From the NCBI RefSeq assembly GCF_023276375.1, contig NZ_JALLPK010000001.1, positions 186,001-250,000 on the forward strand: 64,000 nt of DNA. Direction: 5' to 3'. Origin of the DNA: Halocatena marina (lineage in GTDB: Archaea; Halobacteriota; Halobacteria; Halobacteriales; Haloarculaceae). Position 1 is the first letter of the stretch. Every line of letters starts with the position of its first letter. Of this stretch, positions 7,619-16,854 are shown piece after piece. A program made the translations under genes and the position numbers. The notes under the pieces were generated by a model. It had not been told where the DNA came from and ran no database searches. It saw nothing but the letters and a program-made list of their open reading frames with translations.

Positions 7619-8542
7619 ATGGAATATCAACCAGAGATTAAGCTACAAGAGAAACTTTCAGAACTATTGATGGAAAGTGACTCAAGTGGTGCTGAAGTCG
7701 CCCGTGAGATCGGGGTTTCTCCCGCCTCGATTAGCCAGTACCGAAAAGGTGAAACACAACCCAGCTTGGACAAGCTCGTTGCTCTTGCACGAGCACTCGA
7801 TGTAAGTCTCGATTATTTAGTCCTCGGCGAGAGCGAAGAGGCAGAAGAAGTTAGTGTTGGTCCAATCGCAGAACGAATGGATGATTCGCTCCAAGAAATG
7901 CAGATTCGAACTGCTGAACGGACGGCACTAGTTGCTCACGTTGGGCGACAGCTGTCACAGATGTTGGATGAAGAGATTGAGAAATTCTTATCTGAAGATT
8001 CCGGACGACATCTGTATGCAGGAATAATCACAGATACTGAAACTGGATCATTAGAAAAGCATAGTGAGACGACAAGGTTAATCTTACGAGATTTCAGCTA
8101 TAATATGTCTCCCACAGAAATTCCAGGAAGCTTTTTCGCGACTGTCGCTAACAATCTGAGTCGTGGAAGGAAATACCAGTATCTCCTTGCACAAAATGCT
8201 AACACTGACTGGTCTAGCATTGTCAATGATTTCAGGACACTCTTAATAGAACAAACCAAGAGCGAAACCGCTGTTCGTAACAATTGTAGTTTCAAAATAA
8301 CGACTGCTCCTCTATTGTCTGGCTATGCACTGTATCATCTATCAGAGGATAAGCTCGAAAAGGATGATCCGATACTATATAATTACGTTCATGAAAATAA
8401 CTGCGTGGATGATGATGGTTGGTTTGGTTATTTGATCCCGCCATCGCTCGGTGGACGGGGAGAGCCAGTTATGGACAAAGAACATCTTGCTAATGCAATC
8501 GGGATATTTGAATCTCTCTGGCCTGAAGCAGAACCGGTCTAA
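7619..8542 (+). CDS. XRE-family HTH regulator with large C-terminal domain
   Basis: A 307-residue protein. Residues ~10-75 are a classical Cro/C1-type helix-turn-helix (EVAREIGVSPASISQYRKGE, then PSLDKLVALARALDVSLDYL). Residues ~95-300 form a separate domain that I do not recognise; it has no transmembrane segment and may be a sensor or partner-binding domain. The ATG at 7619 is preferred over a TTG at 7607 because the TATA-like palindrome 7581-7594 fits a leaderless mRNA. Codons are AT-richer than in flanking genes. It runs convergently into the B3/B4-domain gene with a 4-nt overlap of the stops. I infer a repressor of itself and perhaps of that neighbour. Confidence 0.9.
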   Translation: MEYQPEIKLQEKLSELLMESDSSGAEVAREIGVSPASISQYRKGETQPSLDKLVALARALDVSLDYLVLGESEEAEEVSVGPIAERMDDSLQEMQIRTAERTALVAHVGRQLSQMLDEEIEKFLSEDSGRHLYAGIITDTETGSLEKHSETTRLILRDFSYNMSPTEIPGSFFATVANNLSRGRKYQYLLAQNANTDWSSIVNDFRTLLIEQTKSETAVRNNCSFKITTAPLLSGYALYHLSEDKLEKDDPILYNYVHENNCVDDDGWFGYLIPPSLGGRGEPVMDKEHLANAIGIFESLWPEAEPV

Positions 8543-9237
8543 GCCAGAGTCGCTTTCTTATTCGATTCAACGACAACGTCGAGGAACTCCATCTCAGCAT
8601 CTGGACAAGTTTTCGAGATCAAGTCATAGGCTCGACGACAAGCTGCTCGATTATAATCTTCAGAAGTTTTTCGATTGCCACGTGCCACTAGCAATACTTC
8701 ATTCGTCAAATCAGTGACTCTAAACTTTTCGGCATCTCTCGTTACTTCACCGAATAACGCGAGCATATGATCGTCGGTGCCGTATACGAGATCGCCAGAT
8801 TGGGCCACAATGTACTCATCGTGGAAAATTGGGAGGAAACGCTCTCCACCACTCGCTCGCTGGATGATTACATCTCCACCCAGGGTTGCAGCATCATGCA
8901 TCCCAAGGCTTACACCAAACTCAGCACTCGCAATATTGTATGCGTCGACGACGTTGTTGCGCCTCTTGAGTCCTTTCTTCTCGACGATTTTCACGAGTTG
9001 TTCTCCGGAGGGAGTTTGATCGGGGTAACCGATCTTCGAGAAAAACTCATGAAATTGTTTCACCTCTGGCTTATCAAGTATTGCATCGAGGTTGTCGTTT
9101 ACTATCTTTTCAACTTTATTGATATCTCCGTCTAATTCGGGTGCCCCTATTTGGACATCAAGCCCTCGTATACGGCAGCCAACCGGACTTACGATACCCA
9201 AGTCATGGGCATCTTGTTTGACAACTATTTGGTTCAT
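8539..9237 (-). CDS. Stand-alone PheRS-type B3/B4 domain protein
   Basis: A 232-residue protein whose residues ~60-215 look like the B3/B4 domain of phenylalanyl-tRNA synthetase beta (RRNNVVDAYNIASAEFGVSL, then MHDAATLGGD and GDLVYGTDD). Free-standing B3/B4 proteins are known as a family and some are thought to act as tRNA editing or binding factors; the target here is unknown. A TTTATA element 20-25 nt before the ATG suggests a leaderless transcript. It overlaps the XRE gene tail-to-tail by 4 nt. The pair forms an AT-richer patch between typical haloarchaeal genes, suggesting transfer. Confidence 0.85.
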   Translation of the reverse strand: MNQIVVKQDAHDLGIVSPVGCRIRGLDVQIGAPELDGDINKVEKIVNDNLDAILDKPEVKQFHEFFSKIGYPDQTPSGEQLVKIVEKKGLKRRNNVVDAYNIASAEFGVSLGMHDAATLGGDVIIQRASGGERFLPIFHDEYIVAQSGDLVYGTDDHMLALFGEVTRDAEKFRVTDLTNEVLLVARGNRKTSEDYNRAACRRAYDLISKTCPDAEMEFLDVVVESNKKATLA

Positions 9238-9256
9238 TGTATCCCCTTTACGTTCA

Positions 9257-9262
9257 TTTATA
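9257..9262 (-). promoter_or_regulatory. TATA element of the B3/B4 gene
   Basis: TATAAA on the reverse strand, centred about 23 nt before the ATG at 9237, the spacing expected for a leaderless haloarchaeal mRNA. Confidence 0.5.
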
Positions 9263-9362
9263 TCTCTAAGTTCTCCCTTAGTATACTTTTTGATAGTTTC
9301 CGAACATCACAATCATGCACCGATATCCGTGTTTTCAGTCCTCTAACCGGTGAGCGATTATT

Positions 9363-10613
9363 TTATATCGGATTTCCAAAACAATAGACGTTTTCCGCGC
9401 TCGTGATTTCAACGTCGAGAACGTCCCCCGGTTCGATACCGTGTTCGCTAGCGTTCGTAATGACAACTTGTCGGTATGCTTCATCGTAACACTGCACTGA
9501 ATCTCCAGTTCCCGGCTGAACGACAAGTACCTCATGACGTTCACCAACCATCTCGCCATACGCATCGCCCACGATCTCCATTTTCAGCTCAACCATCTCA
9601 GACGAGCGTTCTTTTTTGAGTGTTCCTCCGAGACCTTTCAGTTGAGCGGCATCAGTATCCGGTCGCTTTGAAAACCGCGTTACATTGATCTTTTCAGGGC
9701 GGACTTCTCGCATCAGTGCGAGGCTCTGCTCGTGATCAGTGTCCGTTTCGGTCGGGAAACCGACGATGAAATCCGTCGAAAGTGTCCAGTGATCGAGTGC
9801 GGCATCAAACGTTTCAACGACCTCGACGAACTCCCGAACCTGATGTTGACGGCGCATCTCACCAAGAACAGTGTTACTCCCGGACTGAACAGGAGCATGA
9901 ATGAAGTTGTACAATTTCTCGTTTTCGGCAAATACTCGTGCGAGTTCCTCACGGATACCGTGTAATCCTTTCGGGTTTGCCATACCGACGCGGATGCGGA
10001 ACGTTCCGTCAATCTCACAGATGCGTTCGAGGAGCGTGTGTAGTTTTCGTTCGCCCCCGTCCCAGCCGTAAACGCCAGTGTCTTGCCCCGTGATGCGAAT
10101 CTCCTTTGCACCCGCGTGGACGAGTGCGCGAGCCTTCTCGACGTTCTCTTCGACGGACGGGCTGTCGATCTTCCCGGTTGCTTGCTTTGTGATGCAGTAC
10201 GAACAGTCGCTCATGCAACCCCGGGCAATCGGAAGGATACCAATGACACCGTCGAGAACTGGCTCGGTATCCGGTGTCGTCGTCGGACACTCGCCGTTTA
10301 GAACGGCGTTCGGAACAGCATCCCAGTGGAGAATATCGGCATCGACGCCAGCTTCATTAAATGTTTCACCCTGTGCGAGCGCCATACAGCCAGTAACAAT
10401 GAGATCTGCTGTCGCTTCTTCGAGCTCTTTGGCCCGTTTGAGCATGTTGCGCTCAGTTTTCTCCACGACGGTACAGGTGTTGAGAATTGCCACGTCGGCT
10501 TCCTCGGGGCCGTTCGCACGGTGATGGCCTCCATCGCGGAGCAGTTGCTCTATCTGACGGCTCTCGCCACGGTTGGCAGTGCAACCGTACGTCTCGATGT
10601 GATAGCGGGCCAT
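9363..10613 (-). CDS. tRNA threonylcarbamoyladenosine methylthiotransferase (archaeal MtaB type)
   Basis: Radical-SAM enzyme that adds a methylthio group to t6A37 of ANN-decoding tRNAs. It has 416 residues in three domains: the N-terminal MTTase domain with three Fe-S cysteines (TYGCTANRGES, LNTCTVV, VTGCMA), the radical-SAM core with CMSDCSYC (CxxxCxxC, near residue 132), and a C-terminal TRAM domain (~350-416) for tRNA binding. All key cysteines are present. It lies between the XRE/B3-B4 patch and a small zinc-ribbon gene of opposite orientation, and appears to be a single-gene transcript. Confidence 0.95.
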   Translation of the reverse strand: MARYHIETYGCTANRGESRQIEQLLRDGGHHRANGPEEADVAILNTCTVVEKTERNMLKRAKELEEATADLIVTGCMALAQGETFNEAGVDADILHWDAVPNAVLNGECPTTTPDTEPVLDGVIGILPIARGCMSDCSYCITKQATGKIDSPSVEENVEKARALVHAGAKEIRITGQDTGVYGWDGGERKLHTLLERICEIDGTFRIRVGMANPKGLHGIREELARVFAENEKLYNFIHAPVQSGSNTVLGEMRRQHQVREFVEVVETFDAALDHWTLSTDFIVGFPTETDTDHEQSLALMREVRPEKINVTRFSKRPDTDAAQLKGLGGTLKKERSSEMVELKMEIVGDAYGEMVGERHEVLVVQPGTGDSVQCYDEAYRQVVITNASEHGIEPGDVLDVEITSAENVYCFGNPI

Positions 10614-10723
10614 CGCTTGTCCGCCAATCCGGCCTGTGGAGGGAAAAACACGACGCTTCGACCTTCACTGAGCGGGATGAACACTTAGAAAGCATGAAGT
10701 GACGTGGCCATCCATGATGCGAT

Positions 10724-10897
10724 ATGAGCCTCGAAATCACTCACTATTGCCCGTCCTGTGATGAGGAACACACGTTCTATCGCACGGCGAGTACGCTTGT
10801 CCATCTCGGTGAGAAAACGAAATGGAGCTGTACCGAGTGTGAGTACGGCTTCGTCAAAATCGACAGCATCGAATCGGACGCAGATATCACAGCCTAA
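10724..10897 (+). CDS. Short zinc beta-ribbon protein
   Basis: A 57-residue gene, easily missed for its length. It begins MSLEITHYCPSCDEEHTFYR and has a second knuckle CTEC, so two CxxC pairs about 24 residues apart make a zinc beta-ribbon. The sequence closely fits a small haloarchaeal zinc-ribbon family (I believe DUF7838). It is divergent from the methylthiotransferase gene, and its start is 110 nt from that gene's start. Role unknown. Confidence 0.8.
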   Translation: MSLEITHYCPSCDEEHTFYRTASTLVHLGEKTKWSCTECEYGFVKIDSIESDADITA

Positions 10898-11001
10898 CTA
10901 GAACATCGTATCTGTTGTTGATTTCGACGCTGCTTCGATTCTCGAATAGCTCTGTTCTCCGTTATACTCGATTTCACCTACGAGCGAGAACTACTCACGA
11001 C

Positions 11002-12552
11002 TTAGGTGCGCCAATAGGCTGGTGTAAGGAGCACGAGCACCGGCAGGATTTCGAGTCGTCCGACCCACATCAGAAACACCATAAACAGCTTCGAGGTTGC
11101 CGGAAATGGGAGGTAACTATTCATCGGACCGACTTCGCCAAAGCCTGGCCCGACGTTACCAAGCGTAGCAGCGACGGCACTCATCGCTTCGAATGCGGTC
11201 ACTTGATGGCCGACCCGCCACGCGTCCGCAATCACGAAAATGATAGCAACAAAGAAGAATACGAGATACAGCAGGGTAAATCCATAGATTCCTCGAATGG
11301 CCCGTTCATCGAGCGCTCGTCCACCTAGTCGGACCGGTGAGACCGCCTCTGGGTGTACAGTAGTGAACAGCTCTCGCCGGATGGATTTGATGATCACTAC
11401 CCAACGGACAATTTTGACCGCGCCACCGGTTGAACCTGCAGATCCGCCGATGAACATCGCAAACAACAGTATGTACTTGGCGGGGTCACTCCAGGTGTTG
11501 AAATCCATGTTAGCATAGCCCGTTGTCGTGACGATAGAAACGATCTGAAATGTCGCATGGCGTGCTGAATCTTCGATTTCACCGACGATCGGCGGAACGT
11601 TCGTCGTGGTTGTTTCAATACCTGTGCCAACGAAGAGGAGTCCAGTAACAACAGCAGTGAGAGCGGCAAGAACGCCGACGTACGCCCGGAATTCAGTATC
11701 ACGGGTTAGCCGCTCTGGCTCGCCGTTGAAAACGTGCCAGAACAGTGCGAAGTTCGTCCCTGCAGCGACCATGAAGGGAATGATTGCCCACTGAACCGCA
11801 GCTGAGAACGCCTCGATAGAGCGAGCCTCGGGTGAAAATCCACCCGTCGGCATCGTCGTAAGTGGATGAGCAACAGCATTGTACAGGCCCATGTTCGGAG
11901 CCAACCCAGCGAGGTGGAGTCCGTACAGAAGCGCCATTTCGGCGACGGTGAATCCGAGATACGCCAGCCAGAGTACGCGCGCAGTCTCGGCGATACGGGG
12001 GGTAAGCTTCTGAATGCCAGGTCCCGGAGCTTCGGCGTCCATCAGCTGTGCCCCTCCAACTGAAAGCTCCGGAAGAATGGCGACCGCAAGAACGATGATT
12101 CCCATTCCTCCGAGCCATTGGGTGAGCTGACGCCAGAGCATGATGGCGTGCGAATGGTCCGCGAGCGAGATACTGCCCATCACTGTTGCACCCGTGGTAG
12201 TGAAGCCACTCATCGACTCGAACAGCGCATTTTCGGGCTGTGCGAGTGTCGACTCGGTGCCGACGACTCCCGCAATCAGATACGGAACCATTCCGACGAG
12301 GGCAACGACTAACCATGTCAGCCCAACCATCAGGAACCCTTCACGCGCGCCTAAGTCGGGGTCGGGATCAATTCGCTCGAGAGCCACCCCTACCACGATG
12401 GTGAACAGAAAGGACACCGCAAATGTCGGTACATCCTCACCGTAGTAGAATCCAACTGCGAGCGGAATGAGAAACGTTCCGGAGAGGTATTTGATGACAG
12501 TTCCGACGAGACCGACGCTCGCCCGCCAATCAACGCGCAACCGCCAACTCAT
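11002..12552 (-). CDS. trkH: TrkH-type potassium uptake channel subunit
   Basis: Ion-conducting membrane subunit of the Trk system, 516 residues with four repeated M1-P-M2-like units and about ten transmembrane segments. Selectivity-loop remnants are visible in FTTTGATVM, TTMPTGGFS, TTTGYANMD and ATLGNVGPG. Potassium is the main compatible ion in a salt-in haloarchaeon, so this is a core osmotic gene. Its ATG overlaps the trkA stop (ATGA), so the channel and its regulatory subunit are translated in coupled fashion with trkA first. Confidence 0.96.
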   Translation of the reverse strand: MSWRLRVDWRASVGLVGTVIKYLSGTFLIPLAVGFYYGEDVPTFAVSFLFTIVVGVALERIDPDPDLGAREGFLMVGLTWLVVALVGMVPYLIAGVVGTESTLAQPENALFESMSGFTTTGATVMGSISLADHSHAIMLWRQLTQWLGGMGIIVLAVAILPELSVGGAQLMDAEAPGPGIQKLTPRIAETARVLWLAYLGFTVAEMALLYGLHLAGLAPNMGLYNAVAHPLTTMPTGGFSPEARSIEAFSAAVQWAIIPFMVAAGTNFALFWHVFNGEPERLTRDTEFRAYVGVLAALTAVVTGLLFVGTGIETTTTNVPPIVGEIEDSARHATFQIVSIVTTTGYANMDFNTWSDPAKYILLFAMFIGGSAGSTGGAVKIVRWVVIIKSIRRELFTTVHPEAVSPVRLGGRALDERAIRGIYGFTLLYLVFFFVAIIFVIADAWRVGHQVTAFEAMSAVAATLGNVGPGFGEVGPMNSYLPFPATSKLFMVFLMWVGRLEILPVLVLLTPAYWRT

Positions 12553-13883
12553 ACAGCTTTTGCCACCGCATCAACGACCGCTGTCTCGGCGAACAGTACA
12601 ACGTGGTCTCCGACTTCGATGACGGTGTCACCACGCGGTGTGATGAGCGTACCGTCACGGGTAATAGCCCCAACGGTCACACGTGCTGGCAGGTCGGCTG
12701 CGGATTCTCGGATCGGCTGCCCTGTGAGAACACTGTCGGCATCGACTTCGATTTCGAGCACCTCTGCTCGGTCGTGTTCGATGAGTGCGACGTTTTCTGT
12801 GTCGCTGTCACGCGTAAATCGAATGATCTCTTCAGCTGTTGCATCGCGTGGATTCACCGCTGCACCAACTCCCACCGCCTCGAAGAGGTCAGTGTACGCA
12901 GCGGTTTCGACGAGCGAAATCGTTCGATCGACGCCGATTCGGGATGCGAGTAACGAGGAGAACAAGTTCTTCTCATCCGATTCGAGCGCGGCAATCGCTA
13001 CGTCTGCGTCGCCGACGTGTTCGCGGTTGAGAAACTCTCGATCCGTAGCATCGCTTTTCATCACGGTCGTTCCGGCGAGCATCTCGGCGAGTTCACGGGC
13101 GCGGTCGGGGTCGTGCTCGATCAATCGTGGACGGAGACCGCGATCTTCGAGTAACTGTGCGATCTGGACTGCTGCCTCACTTCCGCCAACGATGACAACG
13201 TCCCGATTCGCGCTGTCGTTGTCGCGCGCGAGATCACCAGCGAAAGCATGCGTGCTCTCGGGACTCCCGATCACGATCAGGTCGTCGTCGGCTTCGATGA
13301 CCGTCTCCCCTTCGGGAATGATGACATCTCCATCACGGAATATGGCTGCGAACGTCAACTCTACGAAACAATCGACCTCGGCGACGGTTTGTCCAGCCAC
13401 TGGACTGCCTTTGGGGACTCGGAACTCTGCCATGAGAACTTTCCCTCCGGCGAAGACATCGACGTCCTGAGATGCTGGCAGTCCGATAATTCGAACGATT
13501 GTCTCGGCGGCCAGAAGATTGGTACAAACCATAAAGTCGACGCCAAACGCGCCACCAGAGCGCTTCCACGTATCGAGGTAGTGCGTTCGCTTCACTCGGG
13601 CAATCGTGAATGCATCACTCACTGTCCTTGCTGTCGCGCAGGCCACGATGTTGGTCTCGTCGTCATCAGTACTAGAAATAAACAAGTCTGCATCTTCGAC
13701 CTCGGCCTCTTGGAGCGTTGAGAGCGACACGCCGTCGCCTTCAATGGCGAGTACATCGAGCGAATAGGTGAGCGCATCGACTCGCGCCGTGTCTTTATCG
13801 ATGACGATGACCTCGTGATCTTCGTCGAGGTTTGCAGCGATTGAGGATCCAACTTGACCTGCCCCAATGATGACCACGCGCAT
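12549..13883 (-). CDS. trkA: TrkA potassium uptake regulatory subunit
   Basis: Cytoplasmic gating subunit that binds nucleotides (NAD(H)/ATP class) and controls TrkH. It has 444 residues: two RCK_N Rossmann domains (GAGQVGSSIAANL at ~7 and VVIVGGSEAAVQIA at ~225) each followed by an RCK_C domain (~135-215 and ~360-444). RCK_C domains are known c-di-AMP targets in bacteria, which is of interest because dacZ lies 2 kb upstream. I chose the ATG at 13883, where the Rossmann strand MRVVIIGAGQVG begins; the longer open frame upstream has no conserved sequence. Confidence 0.96.
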   Translation of the reverse strand: MRVVIIGAGQVGSSIAANLDEDHEVIVIDKDTARVDALTYSLDVLAIEGDGVSLSTLQEAEVEDADLFISSTDDDETNIVACATARTVSDAFTIARVKRTHYLDTWKRSGGAFGVDFMVCTNLLAAETIVRIIGLPASQDVDVFAGGKVLMAEFRVPKGSPVAGQTVAEVDCFVELTFAAIFRDGDVIIPEGETVIEADDDLIVIGSPESTHAFAGDLARDNDSANRDVVIVGGSEAAVQIAQLLEDRGLRPRLIEHDPDRARELAEMLAGTTVMKSDATDREFLNREHVGDADVAIAALESDEKNLFSSLLASRIGVDRTISLVETAAYTDLFEAVGVGAAVNPRDATAEEIIRFTRDSDTENVALIEHDRAEVLEIEVDADSVLTGQPIRESAADLPARVTVGAITRDGTLITPRGDTVIEVGDHVVLFAETAVVDAVAKAV

Positions 13884-14211
13884 GTTACTGCCCTCGGACC
13901 ATATCGTGGAGTGAGCGTGCCTGGGTAAGTGGATTACTATTCTGAAAGCAGCAATTTGCACGAGTACGCTCGAATTCGTGGCATCAATGCGTGAGTTCTG
14001 ATGAGCAGGACTGTTCGAAACACGGTATCACACATCTGCCATTTTTCGCGCTGAACGAATGGAAGGGCGTATAACACGTTACTTTGGGACTTTCTAATTT
14101 ATGGTAATCTCTCTTGATTGAGGCAACTGGTAAAACCGCCTGACGCACGTATTCTTTGTAGAATGTTACCAATCAGCACGATACCCCCATTAATCTTCCG
14201 GTTACTGAAAG
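13884..14211. other. Intergenic region between divergent trkA and a small gene
   Basis: I see no gene in this stretch. It should hold the trkA promoter on the reverse strand. Short frames exist but none has family sequence or consistent codon use. Confidence 0.5.
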
Positions 14212-14220
14212 CTTATATTA
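14212..14220 (+). promoter_or_regulatory. TATA element, leaderless promoter
   Basis: CTTATATTA is centred about 24 nt before the ATG at 14240, placing the expected transcription start at or beside that ATG. Confidence 0.5.
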
Positions 14221-14239
14221 TCTTGTGCTATAGTAACGC

Positions 14240-14428
14240 ATGGAATCAACAGGCCCGGCAGAAAAGATAATGAGTACACGAACATACGACAGCACGGACG
14301 GTGAGGATACCGAATGGGAATGCATCGTCCTTGAGCTCGAAGACGGTGACGTAGTGATGTACGATCCAAGCAATCATTGCGCGTGGGTACAGTCCGACGC
14401 ATCGATGGACATCAGTTCGCAGGTGTAG
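14240..14428 (+). CDS. Small acidic haloarchaeal protein (DUF7331-like)
   Basis: A 62-residue acidic protein with the block IVLELEDGDVVMYDPSNHCA followed by WVQSD. It recalls a small conserved haloarchaeal family (I think DUF7331), of unknown role. A second ATG at 14270 is possible, but the TATA element at 14212-14220 favours a leaderless message starting at 14240. It is 42 nt upstream of the flavin disulfide reductase gene and may be co-transcribed with it. Confidence 0.7.
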   Translation: MESTGPAEKIMSTRTYDSTDGEDTEWECIVLELEDGDVVMYDPSNHCAWVQSDASMDISSQV

Positions 14429-14469
14429 GCTACCAAACATCTAAGCGGTTGGCTGGTCGCTGTTTTACT

Positions 14470-15876
14470 ATGATGCAGATTGTCGTCATCGGCGCATACG
14501 GCAGCGCTGGCGTCGCCGTCGCCACAGAACTCGCAGACAAGGGCGAGGTTGTAGATGAGGAGGTGAAACTCACACTGGTGGATGACGGCGATCCTGGTGG
14601 TGGTCTCTGTATCCTCCGAGGATGTATGCCGTCGAAAGAGGTGCTTTCGGCAGGTGCGCATCGATATCAAGCCCGACACGACGATCGCCTCGTCGGGTCG
14701 CGTCCCGATGTTGACCTCGAACATACCGTTGCAACGAAAAACGAGCATATCTCAAACTTCGCGGCTCATCGTCGTTCGACCGTTCAGGAGCTCTCTGAGC
14801 GCGACAATGTCGAATTCATTCACGATACTGCACAGTTCGTCGACGACCACACGATACGCGTCGGTGAACGGGAGATAGAAGCCGATTACGTCGTCATTGC
14901 AACTGGCTCGACGCCGAAGATTCCCGAACTCGATGGGATCGACGCGGTTGAATTCATGACCAGCGCTGATGTGCTCGATGCTACTACTCTTCCTGACTCG
15001 GGTATCGTCATGGGATTTGGCTACGTTGGTATCGAGCTCGTTCCATACCTTGTCGAGGCAGGCGGGATGGATCTTACTGTCGTTGAGCACGACGATCGTC
15101 CACTCGACGAGGCTGATCCTCCATTCGGTGACGAACTCATGTCCATCTACCGCGAAGAGTTCGACATTGAGATTCTCACGAACACGCACGAACGTGCTAT
15201 CGAGTCGACGAACGACGGTATTCGAATGCTCGTCGATCAAGACGGTTCGGAACGAACGATTGAGGCAGAGAAGCTGTTCGTATTCACCGGTCGCCAACCT
15301 GAACTCGCCGGGCTCGGTCTCGAACACACTGCGCTCGAACCAGATGATGATTGGGTAACTGACACAATGCAGGCTCGTGACGATGAGCGAACGTTCGTTG
15401 TCGGTGATGTAAACGGTAAGGAACCCATTCTCCACGTCGCAAAAGAACAGGGATATCGAGCCGCTGAGAACATTCTCCGCCACCGAGATGGTCGCAGTCT
15501 TCGTCCATACGAGAACGTCACACACCGCGTGATTTTCGCCGGACTCGGTGTCTATCCTATCGCTCGTATTGGCCACACGGCTACTTCTGCCCGCACAGCG
15601 GGCATCGACCACACTGTTATCGATCGGCAGGCAAGCGACGATGGCGTCTTCCTCACAAAAGATGCAGCCTCAGGTCTCGCGCGGCTTATCGTCAGTGCCG
15701 ATGGGACTGTGATCGGATATCAAGGAATGCATCTCCACGCGGATGTGATGGCAAAGACAATGCAGATCGTCGTCGAACGCGGTATGGATGTCCACGAGAT
15801 CCCCGACCGAGCGTATCACCCGACAACTCCCGAAATCATCGACGGACTCCTCCGAGCAGCGAAGCAAAAACTGTAG
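14470..15876 (+). CDS. FAD-dependent disulfide reductase (dihydrolipoyl dehydrogenase/mercuric reductase family)
   Basis: A 468-residue pyridine nucleotide-disulfide oxidoreductase. The redox-active disulfide is in GGLCILRGCMPSKE (Cys pair with the CxxxxC spacing), the second Rossmann motif is GFGYVGIELVPYL, the FAD motif is VFTGRQPELAGLG/TFVVGDVNG, and the C-terminal dimer domain has YHPTTPEI in place of the usual His-Pro-Thr catalytic loop. It is not beside any 2-oxoacid dehydrogenase or mer gene, so it may be a stand-alone lipoamide, thiol or quinone reductase; the substrate is open. The start at 14470 has an adjacent second ATG (14473). Confidence 0.9.
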   Translation: MMQIVVIGAYGSAGVAVATELADKGEVVDEEVKLTLVDDGDPGGGLCILRGCMPSKEVLSAGAHRYQARHDDRLVGSRPDVDLEHTVATKNEHISNFAAHRRSTVQELSERDNVEFIHDTAQFVDDHTIRVGEREIEADYVVIATGSTPKIPELDGIDAVEFMTSADVLDATTLPDSGIVMGFGYVGIELVPYLVEAGGMDLTVVEHDDRPLDEADPPFGDELMSIYREEFDIEILTNTHERAIESTNDGIRMLVDQDGSERTIEAEKLFVFTGRQPELAGLGLEHTALEPDDDWVTDTMQARDDERTFVVGDVNGKEPILHVAKEQGYRAAENILRHRDGRSLRPYENVTHRVIFAGLGVYPIARIGHTATSARTAGIDHTVIDRQASDDGVFLTKDAASGLARLIVSADGTVIGYQGMHLHADVMAKTMQIVVERGMDVHEIPDRAYHPTTPEIIDGLLRAAKQKL

Positions 15877-15928
15877 TTCCCGGTGTGAACGTTGGACCTT
15901 GTCTCCTGTTATAACATGAATTCGACAT

Positions 15929-15941
15929 AATCCGAAGGATT
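15929..15941. promoter_or_regulatory. Short inverted repeat upstream of dacZ
   Basis: AATCC and GGATT with a 3-nt loop; GGATTAA recurs at 15964 next to a TATA-like TCTATATGG (about 15957-15965). It may be a regulator site for the dacZ promoter, but the repeat is short. Confidence 0.3.
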
Positions 15942-16040
15942 AATTGTGGACTTTGGTCTATATGGATTAACCATCGTTAGGATCTGACGGCCGGAAAGGT
16001 TTTCCCGTATCGCCACTCCATCGACTATAGAGACACAATT

Positions 16041-16853
16041 ATGTCAGGGTTGGGGGATTTAGTGTCGAATATAATTGGGGACGCAGATGCTGTCTTTTTG
16101 TTCTCGCCGAGTGCTGCTAATCATGAAACGTTTGTTCATGGAACGGATGTTCCTATTGTCGTCGTTGCAGAAGAAAATAACGTCGATGCGGAAGCGTTCG
16201 TTGAGTTACCAATCGAGTTCACTAACATCACAGAGCGTATCCGGTTCGGTTTAGAAGGTGGTGTCGATCACGGCCACATTGACAGCGGCACCATTGTCCT
16301 TTGTGCGATGAACCTCTTCGATGATAGTGTGGATTCGTTAGTGCGTGTTCGTGCTGGTGAATTTACGCATACTGGAATTTATGATCTCTTCGTTAATTCC
16401 CGCGCTGAATCATCAGTCATCCGTAACGTACTCGAAGTCGTGATTGGGCTTGGAAAGAAGGGACAAAAAGGCAAACCAGTTGGAGCATTGTTTGTTGTCG
16501 GTGATGCGGGGAAAGTGATGAACAAATCCCGATCGCTGTCGTATAACCCATTCGAGAAATCACACGTTCATGTTGGGGATCCAATTGTTGATGTGATGTT
16601 AAAAGAGTTCTCTCGGCTCGACGGTGCATTCGTCATTTCTGATGCGGGTAAAATTGTCTCTGCGTACCGCTATCTCGAACCGTCGGCAGAGGGCGTTGAC
16701 ATCCCGAAAGGTCTCGGGACGCGCCATATGGCTGCAGGGGCGATCACGCGCGATACGAACGCCATCGCCATCGTCTTATCCGAGAGTGACGGACTAGTGC
16801 GAGCGTTCTCCGGTGGAGAGTTAATCTTTGAACTCGACCCGGAGGCATACTGA
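16041..16853 (+). CDS. dacZ: Diadenylate cyclase (c-di-AMP synthase, archaeal type)
   Basis: Makes cyclic di-AMP from two ATP. The 270-residue protein has an N-terminal pyruvate-kinase-like domain (~1-120) and a C-terminal DisA_N cyclase domain (~125-270) with the DGA motif (D194-G195-A196 in LDGAFVISD) and GLGTRHMAAGAI, corresponding to the family RHR/RHx nucleotide site. It has more A/T-ending codons than neighbours. It ends 1 nt before the mscS start, so cyclase and turgor-release channel are in one operon. In haloarchaea c-di-AMP level is linked to osmotic balance and the archaeal cyclase is known as DacZ. Confidence 0.95.
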   Translation: MSGLGDLVSNIIGDADAVFLFSPSAANHETFVHGTDVPIVVVAEENNVDAEAFVELPIEFTNITERIRFGLEGGVDHGHIDSGTIVLCAMNLFDDSVDSLVRVRAGEFTHTGIYDLFVNSRAESSVIRNVLEVVIGLGKKGQKGKPVGALFVVGDAGKVMNKSRSLSYNPFEKSHVHVGDPIVDVMLKEFSRLDGAFVISDAGKIVSAYRYLEPSAEGVDIPKGLGTRHMAAGAITRDTNAIAIVLSESDGLVRAFSGGELIFELDPEAY

Positions 16854-16854
16854 G

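Noticed and set aside
12619..13470. 283-codon forward frame opposite trkA
   Set aside because: Ser/Arg-rich product typical of an antisense frame; trkA carries both RCK motifs.
14752..15612. 286-codon reverse-strand frame opposite the flavin disulfide reductase
   Set aside because: The forward frame has all family motifs; the reverse frame has none and arises from codon bias.
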